A stretch of DNA of 40,351 nt from Planctomycetota bacterium (GTDB lineage Bacteria; Planctomycetota; UBA1135; GCA-002686595), in NCBI GenBank assembly GCA_016795245.1, contig JAEUIA010000070.1, positions 1 through 40,351 of the forward strand, given 5' to 3'. Shown here piece after piece: positions 23,685 to 34,600 of this stretch. A model generated the notes under the pieces. It made no database searches. It was not told where the DNA came from and saw only the letters and a program-made list of their open reading frames with translations. Numbering within the stretch: position 1 is the stretch's first letter; every line of letters starts with the position of its first letter. The translations under genes were made by a program, and so were the position numbers.

Positions 23685-24686
23685 GCGCACGCGCGCGAGC
23701 AGTTCCTGGCCGATCCCGATGAACGAGCGGTGGTTGAGCGGGAACTCCAGGAGCACGTGCGCATAGCTGAGCGCGAACAGCCAGCGCGCGCCCAGTTCGA
23801 AGCTCTGCGCGTACAGCGCCACGGACGCGAGCCACAGGACGAGCGCCAGGGCGAGCTTCGTGCGCTTGACCTTGTGCCAGCCGATGATCGAGGTCTTCGA
23901 GAACCAGTTCAGGTAGTGGTAGGTGTAGGTGAACGCGATCAGGCGCATGATCGCGATGCCGCCCGATGAATTGAAGAGATCCGCGGCCGAAGCGAAGCGC
24001 GAGGATCCGTCGGCGCGCACGTCGGTGCCGAACGAGAAGAAGCGCGCCATCTCGACGTTCAAGACGCGAAACGGCGGGCCGTAGCTCTCGGCCACGTAGT
24101 TCGACACGCCGGCGCGCGCTTCGGCCGGGGCGAAGAGCGCGACCGCGCAACACACGACGAGCAGCACGCAGCCCGCGTAGCCGGTGCGGCTGCGCGACTT
24201 CAGGGCGCCGAACAGCATGAAGGCGCCGGTGAAGAGCGACACGTGCAGGATCGTCGTGGTCAGCATCGAGAACACGAACCACTGGCGCGCGCTCACGTCG
24301 GCTGCCGTGACGGTGACGGCCAGGATCACACCCGCCAACGCCATGCGGACGGTGGGGTCGCGCACGACGACGAAAACAAATCCGATCGCGAAAGCCAGGA
24401 ACGCGAAGAGCTGCGCGTACGGTGCGAGGAACGGCAGGTGGAAGGACCCGATCACGAATTGGGCCGAGAGGACCGCCAGGACAACGAGGCCCGCGATCCA
24501 CCACCAATCGCGTTTCCCTTGCGCGAAGAAGTCGCGCTGATGGAGCCACGACAGCTCCGTCAGGTAATGCAGAGGCCCCAGTACAGCATAGCTGAAAAGG
24601 AACAACTCGAACGGAACGACGAACGCCAGCGCCAGGGAGGCGAGCATCAGTCCGATGTTCAGGCGATCGACATGGAGCGGGGTCAC
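23661..24686 (-). CDS. Multi-pass inner-membrane protein of unknown function
   Basis: The product is 341 aa with about eight or nine predicted membrane helices. His-containing motifs sit at helix ends: GPLHYLTELSWLH near the first helices, TTTILHVSLFTGAF in the middle, YTYHYLNWFSKTSI and a final EFPLNHRSFIGIG. Such clustered His in a membrane protein could bind metal, as in Brp/Blh-type carotenoid oxygenases, but no such homology is shown here. GTG 24686 was chosen because TACGCT (24698-24693) ends 6 bases upstream, the spacing seen at glyA and aroA; the AGGAG directly abutting GTG is too close to act as Shine-Dalgarno. An in-frame ATG at 24713 lies upstream of that promoter element. Confidence 0.72.
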   Translation of the reverse strand: MTPLHVDRLNIGLMLASLALAFVVPFELFLFSYAVLGPLHYLTELSWLHQRDFFAQGKRDWWWIAGLVVLAVLSAQFVIGSFHLPFLAPYAQLFAFLAFAIGFVFVVVRDPTVRMALAGVILAVTVTAADVSARQWFVFSMLTTTILHVSLFTGAFMLFGALKSRSRTGYAGCVLLVVCCAVALFAPAEARAGVSNYVAESYGPPFRVLNVEMARFFSFGTDVRADGSSRFASAADLFNSSGGIAIMRLIAFTYTYHYLNWFSKTSIIGWHKVKRTKLALALVLWLASVALYAQSFELGARWLFALSYAHVLLEFPLNHRSFIGIGQELLARVRSGAQARA

Positions 24687-24692
24687 TCCTGG

Positions 24693-24698
24693 AGCGTA
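24693..24698 (-). promoter_or_regulatory. Predicted -10 for the membrane-protein gene
   Basis: Minus-strand TACGCT ends 6 bases before GTG 24686. The identical hexamer precedes galE. With a start 6-7 bases downstream the mRNA would have no leader. Confidence 0.45.
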
Positions 24699-24783
24699 CT
24701 CGGCCGACCGCAATCAGGGCTACGACGAGCGTGCGGCGAAAATCCGCTGCGCGCCGGGGCTTTCGAGGCCGTGCGCCCGCAGC

Positions 24784-24789
24784 TATGCT
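24784..24789 (+). promoter_or_regulatory. Predicted -10 for the uvrA-xpb operon
   Basis: AGCTATGCT contains TATGCT, the same TAYNNT form as at neighbouring genes. It gives a leader of about 80 bases to the uvrA ATG. No LexA-type box is visible, so SOS control of this repair operon is not supported by the sequence. Confidence 0.4.
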
Positions 24790-24875
24790 CACAAGATTGA
24801 CTCCGTGCGTCCACGGCGGACCGAACCCCTCGCGCGGGGACGGGCCGCGGCGTGCGGCGGGGCCATGAGCCGAGC

Positions 24876-27800
24876 ATGAGCGACCGCTACATCAGGATCC
24901 GCAAGGCGCGCCAGAACAACCTGGCGGGCATCGACGTGGACATCCCGCAGAACCGCCTGATCGCGGTGACGGGCGTCTCGGGGTCCGGCAAGAGCTCGCT
25001 CGCGTTCGACACCTTGTTCCGCGAGGGGCAGCGCCGCTTCTTGGAGACCTTGTCGGCCTACGCGCGGCAGTTCCTCGGCAACATGGAGAAGCCCGACGTC
25101 GAGAGCGTCGAGGGGCTCTCGCCCGCGATCGCGGTCGACCAGAAATCCATCCAGCGCGGTGCGCGTTCGACCGTCGGGACCTTGACCGAGATCGTGGACC
25201 ACCTGCGCGTCCTGTTCGCGCGCGCGGGGCGACCGCACTGCCCCGCTTGCAAGCTGCCGGTGCGTTCGCAGACGCCGGAAGAGATCGTGCAGATCGTGCT
25301 GCGCGAACACGAGGGGCGCAACGTCACGCTGATGGCGCCCTTGATCCGCGATCGCAAGGGCAGCCACGTGAAGCTCTTCGAGGACTTGCGCAAGCAAGGG
25401 TTCGTCCGCGCGCGCGTCGACGGCGTCGTGCACCGCATCGAAGACGTGCCTGAACTCGAGCGCTACATGCGCCACTCGATCGAAGTCGTGATCGATCGGA
25501 TCAAGCCCGAGGGGGACAAGCTGTCGCGGCTGCGCGAAGCGATCGAGCAGGCGCTCGCGCAGGGGAAGGGTGATCTGATCCTCGCGGCGGAAGGCGAGGA
25601 GGACCGGACCTTCTCGACTTCGCGCACCTGCCCGGGCTGCGGCGGCGAGACTCCGCCGCTCGAGCCGCGCCTGTTCTCGTTCAACTCGCCGCACGGCGCG
25701 TGCGTCGATTGTCAGGGTCTGGGCGAGCGACTCGTCGCCACCGAGCGCGCCATCATCAAGGACTCGAGTCTCACGCTGCGCCAAGGTTGCCTGACGGTGA
25801 CGCGCGCCTCCGGCGGTGCGTTGCTGATGCCGCACGTCGATTTCGGTTTCCTCGACACGGTCGCCGAAGCGCACGACTTCGATCTGGACACGCCGTGGAA
25901 GGACCTCCCGCGCGCGGCTCAGAAAGTGATCCTGTTCGGCACGGGCGAGGAGCGCTTCGAGGACCAGAACACCTGGGCCGGCAAGAAGTTCTCCGGCTCG
26001 GTCAAGTGGAAACGCCGCTTCACGGGCGTGATCCCCGCGATCGAGAAGGCCGTTCTCGAGGGCAAACACAAGTCGCAAGTCTCGCGCTTCCTCGCGCACC
26101 AGCCCTGCACGACCTGCGATGGCAGTCGCCTCAAGCCGGCCGCCAACGCGGTGTTGCTCGCCGGCGTGACCTTCGCCGAAATCACGCGCACGCCGATCGC
26201 CGAGTTGCAAGCCCGCCTCGACGGACTCGAACTCTCGAGCCGCGAGCAGCGCATCGCGCGCGATCTGCTGTCGGAGATCCACCGGCGCATCGATTTCCTG
26301 CTCGAGGTCGGCCTGTCGTACCTGACGCTGGACCGCGGCGCCGATTCGCTTTCGGGCGGCGAAGCACAGCGCATCCGCCTCGCGGCGCAGCTCGGCGCCG
26401 GGCTGCAAGGGGTCTTGTACGTGCTCGACGAACCCTCGATCGGTCTGCACGCGCGCGACCACGGACGCTTGCTGGGTGCTCTGCGCCGCTTGCGCGACGC
26501 GGGCAACACCGTGTGCGTCGTCGAGCACGACGAATCGACTTTGCGCGCCGCCGACTGGGTGATCGACATCGGTCCGGGCGCGGGCCGACACGGCGGGCGC
26601 ATCGTCGCGCAAGGACCGCCGAGCGAGATCAAGAAGAGCGACACACCGACGGGCCGACTGTTGCGCGGCGAGATCGAGTTGGCGACGCCGGCCGCGCGGC
26701 GCAAGGGCAACGGAAACGCGCTCGTCGTCGAAGGCGCGCACGGCTTCAATCTGAAGCACGTCGACGTGAGCTTCCCGCTGGGGACGTTGACCGTCGTCAC
26801 CGGCGTGTCGGGCTCGGGCAAGTCCACGCTCGTGAACCGCATCGTCGAACGCGCGGTGCGCCGCCATCTGGGACTCGAAGCGCCGCTGCCCGAGGGTCAC
26901 ACGCGGATCCGCGGCCTCGAACACATCCAAGACCTGGTCACGATCGACGCCGCGCCGATCGGGCGCACGCCGCGCTCGAACCCGGGCACGTACATCGGTG
27001 TCCTGAACTTGATCCGCGATCTGTTCGCCTCCTTGCCCGAAGCCAAGATGCGCGGCTACACCAAGTCGCGCTTCTCGTTCAACGTCGCCGGCGGACGCTG
27101 CGAGGCCTGCGGCGGCGCGGGCGCGAAATACGTCGAGTTGCAGTTCCTGGCACCCGTCACGGTGCCGTGCGACGAGTGCGGCGGCCATCGCTTCCAGACC
27201 GAGACCCTGGACGTCAAGTACAAGGGCCATTCGATCGCCGACGTGCTCGCGCTCACCGCCGAAGACGCGCTGACCTTGTTCGCGGACCATCCCAAGATCG
27301 CGCGCCCGCTGGCGATCATGATCGAGGTCGGACTCGGGTACCTCACGCTGGGGCAACCCTCGACCACGATCTCGGGCGGCGAGGCGCAGCGCATGAAGCT
27401 CACCGCCGAGCTGCAAAAGCGGCCCAAGGGCCACACGCTGTACGTGCTCGACGAACCGACGACGGGTTTGCACATGAACGACGTGGCGCGCCTCGTCGCC
27501 GCGCTGCAGAAGCTCGTGGATCTGGGTCACACGGTGCTCGTGATCGAGCACAACCTCGACCTCGCGCTCGCGGCCGACCACGTGATCGACCTCGGCCCCG
27601 AAGGCGGCGAGCACGGCGGCGAATTGGTCGCGCAGGGGACGCCGGAGGAAATCGAGAAAGTCGCGCGTTCGCACACCGGCGTCGCTCTCGCGGCGTTCCG
27701 CGACAGCCGCGCGGCGCCGCTCGTGATCACGGAGCCCGCGATCCCGATCACGCCCGTCACGCGCTTGACCGTGACCGGCGCGAAGACCCACAACTTGAAG

Positions 27801-30698
27801 AACATCGACGTGTCGATCCCGCGCGATGCGCTGACGATCGTCACCGGCCCGAGCGGTTCGGGCAAGAGTTCGCTCGCGCTCGACACGATCTTCACCGAAG
27901 GCCGCCGACGTTTCGTCGAATCGTTGTCGACCTACGCGCGTCAATTCCTCGGCACCAAGGACCGCCCGCCGATCGAGCGCATCGAGGGCCTGGGGCCGTC
28001 GGTCGCCGTCGAGGCGCGCGCCTCCGGCAGCCATCCGCGCTCGACCGTGGCGACGACCACGGAAATTCACGACCACTTGCGCGTCCTGTGGTCGCGCACC
28101 GGCACGCGCCGTTGTCCAGAGCACAAGGAAAAGCTCGAGCGCCAAGACGCGTCGCGCATCGCGCGGCAGATGATCGCGGATGCACCCGGGGCGACCGCGT
28201 GGATCGTCGCGCCGATCTTCGGTCCGCACCGGCCCGTGCCCGACGACTTCGCGGCCGACCTCCTGGAGCGCCAGAGTGCCTGGCGTTCGGCCGGCTTCGT
28301 CCGCGTCCTGGTCGACGGTGTGGAGGTGCGCATCGACGACGACACGACCGCACTGGAGCCGCGGAACACGCTCGATCTCGTGATCGACCGGTTGAAGCTC
28401 GACGTCGGCGTGCGCGCGCGCGTCGCCGAGGCCGTCGAGCAGGCTGAATCGACCAGCGGCGGCATGGTCGGGCTGGTGGTGCGCGGCGCCGACAAATCGG
28501 CGAGCGAACGGCACCTCTATTCGACGCACGGCGCGTGCCCGCAGTGCGGGTTCCACATCGAAGGCGAACTCGAACCGCGCCATTTCTCGTTCAACACGCA
28601 CGTCGGCGCCTGTCCGGAATGCGACGGTCTGGGCGAAAAGGTCACGTGCGACGCCGAACTGCTGTTCGAGCAGCCGGCCTTGTCGATCGAAGACGGCGCT
28701 CTGCATCCGAAGCTCGGGCGCTACCTGTCGAAGGGCAAGGGCTACTACGAGATGCTGCTGCGCACGGTCGCGCGCGCGCACCGGATCGACTTGTCGCAGC
28801 CGTGGAACGCGTACACGGACGAGCAGCGCGCGCTGATCGCCTACGGCGTGGGATCGAAGAAGAGTTACAAGGTCGAGATCGAACGCTCGACGCAGCACGC
28901 CGAGATCGAAGAGACCTTCGTCGCCGCCTGGCCCGGTTTCTGCGGTCACATCGACGCCTGGCGCGCCAAGACCGAGGACCCGGAATGGGCCGCGATCCTC
29001 GAGAGCGTGATGGCACGGCGCACGTGTGCTGCCTGCGCGGGTGAGCGCCTGCGCCCCGACGTGCGCGCGGTCACGATCGGCAAGTTGCGCCTGCCTGAGC
29101 TGTTGCGCATCTCGGTCGACGCGGCGCTCTCGTGGATCGTCGAACTGGAGTCCAAGGCAGACCACCAGGACGGCGTCGAACCCGTGATCGCGGAAGTGCG
29201 CTCGCGCCTCGCACTCCTGGAGCGCGTAGGCCTCGGTTACCTCACGCTGGATCGCCACACCTCCACGCTTTCGGGCGGCGAAGCGCGGCGTGTGCGCTTG
29301 TCGGCGAGCCTGGGGTCGCAACTCGTGGGCGTGTGTTACGTCCTCGACGAGCCGACGGTCGGCCTGCATCCGGCGGATGTGTCGAAGCTCACCGATGCGC
29401 TGCTCGATCTGCGGACGCGCGGCAACACGGTGATCGTCGTCGAGCACGATCCCAGTTTGATGGCGCGCGCCGACTGGATCGTCGATATGGGGCCCGGTGC
29501 CGGTGTGCACGGCGGCACGGTCGTCGTGTCCGGTCCACCGGACGACGTGCGCGCGCACCCGACCTCGCTGACAGGCGCAGCGATGCGCGGCGACATCGCA
29601 CTCACGCGGCCGGCGCGCGATCCCGCGCAGACCGCACCGCGCGAGACGATCAAACTGGCCGGCGCACGCACGCACAATTTGAAGGGCGTCGATTTCGAAT
29701 TCGCGTTCGGTGAGATCACCGGAGTGTGCGGGCCTTCGGGTTCCGGCAAGAGCACGCTGGTGCTCGACACGCTCGTGCCCGCGCTGTCGGGCGAAGCGCC
29801 GGCCGGTCGTTGGAAGCGCTTGTTCGGCGCACCGGGCGGATCGCTGCGCACCGTCGTCGTCGACGCCGGTCCGATCGGTCGCACACCGGCCAGCATCCCG
29901 GCCACGTACACCGGCGTGATGGAGCCGATCCGCGAACTGTTCGCGCGTTCGCCCGAGGCGCGGCTGCGTGGTTTCGATCCCGGGCGCTTCTCGTTCAACA
30001 GCCCGAAGGGCCGTTGCCCGGCCTGCGAAGGCCGCGGCGCGACCAAGGTCGAAATGCAGTTCCTCGCCGATCTGTGGCTCTCGTGCGAGGAGTGCGACGG
30101 CCGTCGCTACGCGCCCGACGTGCTCGAGGTGCGCTGGCGCGGCAAGCACATCGCCGAAGTGCTCGACATGACCGTCGCGGAGTCGCTCGAGTTCTTCGCA
30201 CACCATCCGCAGATCACGGTCGTGCTCCAGACGCTGCGCGACGTGGGGCTCGGATACATGCGGCTGGGTCAGAGTTCGACGACGCTGTCCGGCGGCGAAG
30301 CCCAGCGCGTCAAACTCGCTTCCGAACTCTTCCGCGCGGACGCGTCGGCGCGCGGCGTCGTCATCCTGGACGAGCCCAGCACCGGACTCGCGACGAGCGA
30401 CGTCGTGCACTTGCTCACCGTGCTCGACCGTCTCGCTCGCCGTGGCAACGCCGTCGTGGTCATCGAGCACCACACCGGCCTCCTGGCCGCGTGCGATCAA
30501 CTGGTGGAACTCGGGCCCACCGGCGGCGAGGAGGGCGGGCGCATCGTCGCCGTCGGGACACCGCGCGACCTGGTCGCGAATGCCGCATCGGTCACGGGCC
30601 CGTGGTTGGCCTTGGACGAAGATCTGCCGCGGTCCACACCGCGCGGCGCGAAGCCGGCGGCGAAGAAGCGCAAGGCGCCGAAGAAGGTCGTCGGATGA
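24876..30698 (+). CDS. uvrA: Double-length fused UvrA, excinuclease ABC subunit A
   Basis: The product is 1940 aa, about twice the usual 940. UvrA scans DNA for lesions and loads UvrB in nucleotide excision repair. Two complete UvrA units follow each other. Four Walker A Lys are seen at 39, 649, 997 and 1625 (GVSGSGKS or GPSGSGKS). The ABC signatures SGGEAQR or SGGEARR start at 493, 833, 1466 and 1805, each followed by a Walker B LDEP. Each unit has both zinc modules: CPGC/CVDC and CEAC/CDEC, then CPQC/CPEC and CPAC/CEEC. The fourth D-loop reads GLATSD instead of GLH. A Lys-rich tail ([12 protein letters not shown]) ends it. A tandem UvrA is known from chlamydiae, so a fused pseudo-dimer is the natural reading. 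Its TGA overlaps the helicase ATG. Confidence 0.95.
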   Translation: MSDRYIRIRKARQNNLAGIDVDIPQNRLIAVTGVSGSGKSSLAFDTLFREGQRRFLETLSAYARQFLGNMEKPDVESVEGLSPAIAVDQKSIQRGARSTVGTLTEIVDHLRVLFARAGRPHCPACKLPVRSQTPEEIVQIVLREHEGRNVTLMAPLIRDRKGSHVKLFEDLRKQGFVRARVDGVVHRIEDVPELERYMRHSIEVVIDRIKPEGDKLSRLREAIEQALAQGKGDLILAAEGEEDRTFSTSRTCPGCGGETPPLEPRLFSFNSPHGACVDCQGLGERLVATERAIIKDSSLTLRQGCLTVTRASGGALLMPHVDFGFLDTVAEAHDFDLDTPWKDLPRAAQKVILFGTGEERFEDQNTWAGKKFSGSVKWKRRFTGVIPAIEKAVLEGKHKSQVSRFLAHQPCTTCDGSRLKPAANAVLLAGVTFAEITRTPIAELQARLDGLELSSREQRIARDLLSEIHRRIDFLLEVGLSYLTLDRGADSLSGGEAQRIRLAAQLGAGLQGVLYVLDEPSIGLHARDHGRLLGALRRLRDAGNTVCVVEHDESTLRAADWVIDIGPGAGRHGGRIVAQGPPSEIKKSDTPTGRLLRGEIELATPAARRKGNGNALVVEGAHGFNLKHVDVSFPLGTLTVVTGVSGSGKSTLVNRIVERAVRRHLGLEAPLPEGHTRIRGLEHIQDLVTIDAAPIGRTPRSNPGTYIGVLNLIRDLFASLPEAKMRGYTKSRFSFNVAGGRCEACGGAGAKYVELQFLAPVTVPCDECGGHRFQTETLDVKYKGHSIADVLALTAEDALTLFADHPKIARPLAIMIEVGLGYLTLGQPSTTISGGEAQRMKLTAELQKRPKGHTLYVLDEPTTGLHMNDVARLVAALQKLVDLGHTVLVIEHNLDLALAADHVIDLGPEGGEHGGELVAQGTPEEIEKVARSHTGVALAAFRDSRAAPLVITEPAIPITPVTRLTVTGAKTHNLKNIDVSIPRDALTIVTGPSGSGKSSLALDTIFTEGRRRFVESLSTYARQFLGTKDRPPIERIEGLGPSVAVEARASGSHPRSTVATTTEIHDHLRVLWSRTGTRRCPEHKEKLERQDASRIARQMIADAPGATAWIVAPIFGPHRPVPDDFAADLLERQSAWRSAGFVRVLVDGVEVRIDDDTTALEPRNTLDLVIDRLKLDVGVRARVAEAVEQAESTSGGMVGLVVRGADKSASERHLYSTHGACPQCGFHIEGELEPRHFSFNTHVGACPECDGLGEKVTCDAELLFEQPALSIEDGALHPKLGRYLSKGKGYYEMLLRTVARAHRIDLSQPWNAYTDEQRALIAYGVGSKKSYKVEIERSTQHAEIEETFVAAWPGFCGHIDAWRAKTEDPEWAAILESVMARRTCAACAGERLRPDVRAVTIGKLRLPELLRISVDAALSWIVELESKADHQDGVEPVIAEVRSRLALLERVGLGYLTLDRHTSTLSGGEARRVRLSASLGSQLVGVCYVLDEPTVGLHPADVSKLTDALLDLRTRGNTVIVVEHDPSLMARADWIVDMGPGAGVHGGTVVVSGPPDDVRAHPTSLTGAAMRGDIALTRPARDPAQTAPRETIKLAGARTHNLKGVDFEFAFGEITGVCGPSGSGKSTLVLDTLVPALSGEAPAGRWKRLFGAPGGSLRTVVVDAGPIGRTPASIPATYTGVMEPIRELFARSPEARLRGFDPGRFSFNSPKGRCPACEGRGATKVEMQFLADLWLSCEECDGRRYAPDVLEVRWRGKHIAEVLDMTVAESLEFFAHHPQITVVLQTLRDVGLGYMRLGQSSTTLSGGEAQRVKLASELFRADASARGVVILDEPSTGLATSDVVHLLTVLDRLARRGNAVVVIEHHTGLLAACDQLVELGPTGGEEGGRIVAVGTPRDLVANAASVTGPWLALDEDLPRSTPRGAKPAAKKRKAPKKVVG

Positions 30699-32467
30699 TG
30701 CGCCCCGACAATCCGCTGATCGTGCAGAGTGATCGCTCGCTGATGTTGCACACCGTCAGTGCTCGCCTGGACGAGTCCGGACGCGCGATGCGCGACGAAA
30801 ACGGACGTCCGTTGACCATCGAACACCCGCGCTACACCGAGGCGCGCGATCAATTGGCGCTGTTCGCCGAACTCGAGAAGAGCCCGGATTACCTGCACAC
30901 CTACCGCATCACGCCGGTGTCGGTCTGGAACGCCGCAGCTCTGGGTATCACGGCCGCGCGCATCGAGAGCATCCTCGAAGATCTCTCGTGCGTGCCGATC
31001 CCGGCCAACGTCATCACGGAGGTGCGCGGCTGGCTCGAACGCTACGGTCTCTTGCGCATCGAGAAGCGCGCGGATGCCCCTGACGGGTTCGAACTCGTCT
31101 CGTCTTCGCAGAGCGCGCTGCAAGACGTGCTCGGGTTTCGCGAGATCCGGAAGCTCTTGACCGTCTCCGAGGACGGACGCGTGTTCTTGACCGAACTCGA
31201 GCGCGGGACGATCAAGCAGGCCTTGATCAAGATCGGCTATCCGGTCGACGACCGTGGCGGCTACCTCGAAGGCGACCCGCTGCAGATCGAGTTGCGCACC
31301 GAAACGCGCGCCGGCCGGCCGTTCGCGCTGCGGCCGTACCAAAGCGAAGCGGCGCGCATGTTCTACGCCGGCGGGTCCGTGCTCGGCGGCAGCGGGGTCG
31401 TCGTGTTGCCGTGCGGCGCCGGCAAGACGATCGTGGGCCTGGGCGTCATGAACCTGGTCGGCACGAAGACCTTGATCTTGACCACGAACACGGTCGCCGT
31501 GCGGCAGTGGCGCGAGGAATTGCTCGACAAGACGGCGCTGGGGCCGGACGACGTGGGGGAGTACACCGGCGACGGCAAGACGGTCGCGCCGGTCACGATC
31601 TCGACCTACCAGATGCTCACGTGGCGACGCACCAAGACCGGTGAATTCGAGCACTTCGCCATCTTCTCCAAGGAGAATTGGGGGCTCGTCATCTACGACG
31701 AGGTGCACTTGCTGCCGGCCCCGATCTTCCGCGTCACGGCCGAATTGCAGGCGCGTCGACGGTTGGGGTTGACCGCGACGCTCGTGCGCGAGGACGGCAA
31801 GGAGGACGAAGTGTTCTGCTTGATCGGCCCCAAGCGCTGCGACGTCCCGTGGAAGGTGCTCGAACAAAAGGGCTTCATTGCCGCCGCAGCATGCGTCGAA
31901 GTGCGCGTGCCGCTGGATCCGGCGCTGCGCGGGCACTATCAACTGGCCGACGCGCGCGGGAAATTCCGCGTCGCCTCCGAGAACCCGGCCAAGACCGCGG
32001 TGATCGTGCAACTCTTGCAAAAACACGACGACGCGCACGTCTTGATCATCGGGCAGTACCTCGATCAATTGAACGCGTTGGCGCGCCACTTGAAGGCACC
32101 CCTGATCACGGGCAAGACGCCGACCGCCGAGCGCGAGAAGCTCTATGCTCAATTCAAATCGGGCGCGATTCGATTGCTCATCGTCTCCAAGGTCGGCAAC
32201 TTCGCGATCGACCTGCCCGACGCCAACGTCGCGATTCAGGTCTCCGGCACATTCGGCTCGCGTCAAGAAGAAGCCCAACGTCTGGGCCGGATTTTACGTC
32301 CCAAATCCGACGGTTCCGGCGCGGTGTTCTACTCCGTGGTGACTTTGGGTTCGCGCGACCAGGAATTCGCGCAGAGGCGGCAACTGTTCCTGACCGAACA
32401 AGGCTATACCTACGAGATTCTCGAAGCCGGTGCGATCGTGCCGGCAGACCCCTCCAGCGCGCGATGA
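30695..32467 (+). CDS. XPB/Rad25-family DNA helicase
   Basis: The product is 590 aa. It is a superfamily 2 DNA translocase of the XPB type. Residues about 1-190 form an N-terminal damage-recognition-like and accessory region. Then come Walker A CGAGKT with Lys244, motif II DEVH (335-338), motif III GLTAT, the XPB-specific RED motif (Arg365-Glu366-Asp367), and motif VI QEEAQRLGRILRP (from Gln524). Eukaryotic XPB opens DNA in TFIIH; mycobacterial and archaeal XPB unwind DNA in vitro. The gene sits directly behind uvrA with a 4-base overlap, so a repair role is likely. Two consecutive ATGs (30695, 30698) are possible starts. The next gene overlaps its stop by ATGA. Confidence 0.94.
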   Translation: MMRPDNPLIVQSDRSLMLHTVSARLDESGRAMRDENGRPLTIEHPRYTEARDQLALFAELEKSPDYLHTYRITPVSVWNAAALGITAARIESILEDLSCVPIPANVITEVRGWLERYGLLRIEKRADAPDGFELVSSSQSALQDVLGFREIRKLLTVSEDGRVFLTELERGTIKQALIKIGYPVDDRGGYLEGDPLQIELRTETRAGRPFALRPYQSEAARMFYAGGSVLGGSGVVVLPCGAGKTIVGLGVMNLVGTKTLILTTNTVAVRQWREELLDKTALGPDDVGEYTGDGKTVAPVTISTYQMLTWRRTKTGEFEHFAIFSKENWGLVIYDEVHLLPAPIFRVTAELQARRRLGLTATLVREDGKEDEVFCLIGPKRCDVPWKVLEQKGFIAAAACVEVRVPLDPALRGHYQLADARGKFRVASENPAKTAVIVQLLQKHDDAHVLIIGQYLDQLNALARHLKAPLITGKTPTAEREKLYAQFKSGAIRLLIVSKVGNFAIDLPDANVAIQVSGTFGSRQEEAQRLGRILRPKSDGSGAVFYSVVTLGSRDQEFAQRRQLFLTEQGYTYEILEAGAIVPADPSSAR

Positions 32468-34590
32468 GTCCTGCGAACAACGACCCCAAATCCGGCACCC
32501 GACGCCCGCCCGCCGCCGCAACCGATGCGCACGGCGCGGAGGCGGCGCGCGCTCCGCGCCCGAAGGCAGCCGACGCGGTTGCGTCCCTGGGCCAAGGCGA
32601 TCTGGTCGAGTTGTTCCGCTTCTGGTCGGGACAGCGCGGACCGCGCATGCCCGACGACCAGGACGAATTGCGCCGCCAGGTCGTGGAGTGGATGTCCGAC
32701 CCGACGGTCGTCGAAGCGCGCGTCGCTTCGCTGCCGCGGCGTCTGTTGTCGATCCTCGATCTGCACCTGGAGCACCCGCGCTACCAATGCACGCTGGGCG
32801 ATCTCGTGAACGCGCGCAACCTGGCGTACATGTCGAGCTACGACTTGCAGGCCAGCTTGTCCGTGCTCGAGCGACACGCGTTGATCGTCGAAGGCAAGAG
32901 CCAGAACGTCTCGACCTACGGCGCGCGCTCCTTCATCGTGCCCTCCGATCTGGGCGATGCGATCCTGCGCCAGCGCCGCGCCCGGCGACGGGGTATTTTC
33001 GACATCTTCACCCTGCGCGGGCACATCGACCGCATCTACGACGATCCGGCCAAGAGTTCGCGCACGCCGCCCTCGCGCATCCGCGAGATGTACAAGATGT
33101 ACGCGAACGAGTCGGCGGTGGTGGGGCGCATCGAGCGCTTGCCCGACGGGCTGCGACAACTGGTCGAAAAGACCATCGTCGAATTCGGCGGCATCCTGCC
33201 CAAGAGCCTGTTCGACCGGATGGACTCGCCGATCCCGTGGGACGGCAGACGTTGGGGACATGCGCTCGAAGAACTGATGATCGGCACGGTCGAGCGCTTG
33301 GAACTGGGCCGCTACGGCATCCAGCACGCCGACGAAACCCTGCTGATTTTCAACGAAGTGGCGCTGGCCTGGCTGCGACGCGTCGCGGTGCCCGGCGATC
33401 CGGATCGTCCGCACGAGGAGGCCGGTCTGGGGGTCGACCTGGCTTCGAACATGACGCGCTTCATCGCGTTCATCATCGAGCACGACGTGCGCTTCACGGT
33501 GCGCGGTGAGATCTTCAAGACGACCGAACGACGGATCCAGGAGGACTTGATCCCGAATCCGGGCCGCGAAATGTCGCGCGCCCAGGTGCTGGGCTTCATC
33601 TACGGCTTCGCGCGCCACGCGCATCTGATCGAGTCGACCGGTGAACGCACGTTCGCGTTGACGGCCGCCGGGCGCGAATGGGAACCGCACGACCTCGACG
33701 CCAAGTTGCGCGCGCTGCTCGACTACTGCATCGAAGAGCGCGATCTGCCGGGCGAGTACTATCACCATGTGCGCATGCGGCGGATTCTGATGCGCCTCTT
33801 GAAGCGCGTCGAGCCGCTCGTGTGGTACGACCTCATGTACGTGCCGTTCTTGGCGCGCAACACCTACCTGTGCAGCCTCGACGATCTCGCCGTCGACGAG
33901 TTCTTCGCCTCGCGTTTCCAAGCCGGGCAGTACACGCCGATGGACGACATCCAGCGGCTGGCTTGGAGCCTCGTCTCGTGGGTGCGCCAGCGCTTGTTCT
34001 TGCTCGGCATCGTCGACCTCGGCTACGACAAGAGCGGACGACCGGTGGCCATGCGGCTGACGCGCATCGGCGCACGTCTGTTGGGCGTGATGGACGGCTC
34101 GCCCGAGGGCGCGCCGGAGGTCGGGAGCCTGGTCGTCACGCCTGATTTCGAAGTGGTGCTGTTTCCGACCGGCGACGACGGCGAATTGATTCACGATCTG
34201 GATCGTTTCTGCGTGCGCGAGAAGAAGGGCAGCGTGATCCAGTTCAGGGTCAGCGATCGATCGATCCAGCGCGCGTTGTCGGAAGGCATGTACTTGAAGC
34301 GGATCGTGACGACGCTCGAACAGCACTCGCGCACGCCTGTGCCGCAGAACGTGCTGTACTCGATCCGGGATTGGGCCGTGCGCGCCGGTGTCATGAACAT
34401 GGCCGACAACTTCGTCGTCACCGCCGAGGACCCGGAACTGATGGCGCGCTTCCGCGCCGACCCGGGCGTGAAGCCGCTCGTGCGCGAAGTCCTGGACGAG
34501 CGCCGCGTGCGCCTCACGAGCCACTCGACTCCGCGGCGCACGCAATCGTTGTTGCGCGAACTCGGCTACCTCGTCGAGATCGACGAGTAG
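32464..34590 (+). CDS. XPB-associated Helicase_C_3-domain protein without ATPase motifs
   Basis: The product is 708 aa. No Walker A or B is present. A Pro/Ala-rich disordered N-terminus (1-40) is followed by winged-helix-like segments: LGDLVNARNLAYMSSYDLQASLSVLERHAL and later the REMSRAQVLGFIYGFARHAHLI region (each quoted only in part). The last about 150 residues (SLVVTPDFEVVLFP near 555, then FCVREKKGSVIQFRVS and TPVPQNVLYSIRDWA) match the conserved helicase-associated C-terminal domain found in partners of XPB, for example the neighbour of XPB in actinobacteria. The tight overlap with the xpb gene makes a two-subunit machine likely: the helicase supplies ATPase activity, this protein may bind DNA or the helicase. 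No enzymatic activity is claimed. Confidence 0.82.
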   Translation: MSPANNDPKSGTRRPPAAATDAHGAEAARAPRPKAADAVASLGQGDLVELFRFWSGQRGPRMPDDQDELRRQVVEWMSDPTVVEARVASLPRRLLSILDLHLEHPRYQCTLGDLVNARNLAYMSSYDLQASLSVLERHALIVEGKSQNVSTYGARSFIVPSDLGDAILRQRRARRRGIFDIFTLRGHIDRIYDDPAKSSRTPPSRIREMYKMYANESAVVGRIERLPDGLRQLVEKTIVEFGGILPKSLFDRMDSPIPWDGRRWGHALEELMIGTVERLELGRYGIQHADETLLIFNEVALAWLRRVAVPGDPDRPHEEAGLGVDLASNMTRFIAFIIEHDVRFTVRGEIFKTTERRIQEDLIPNPGREMSRAQVLGFIYGFARHAHLIESTGERTFALTAAGREWEPHDLDAKLRALLDYCIEERDLPGEYYHHVRMRRILMRLLKRVEPLVWYDLMYVPFLARNTYLCSLDDLAVDEFFASRFQAGQYTPMDDIQRLAWSLVSWVRQRLFLLGIVDLGYDKSGRPVAMRLTRIGARLLGVMDGSPEGAPEVGSLVVTPDFEVVLFPTGDDGELIHDLDRFCVREKKGSVIQFRVSDRSIQRALSEGMYLKRIVTTLEQHSRTPVPQNVLYSIRDWAVRAGVMNMADNFVVTAEDPELMARFRADPGVKPLVREVLDERRVRLTSHSTPRRTQSLLRELGYLVEIDE

Positions 34591-34600
34591 AGATCTTCCT

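Noticed and set aside
24805..24879. Small upstream frame ending in an ATGA overlap with uvrA
   Set aside because: Its only start candidates are GTG/TTG, it lacks a Shine-Dalgarno, and nothing suggests a regulatory peptide beyond the overlap.
24789..30500. A 1903-codon frame antisense to uvrA
   Set aside because: It mirrors the codon positions of a GC-rich gene, has low-complexity Arg/Asp/His-rich composition and no recognisable domain; the sense strand carries all UvrA motifs.
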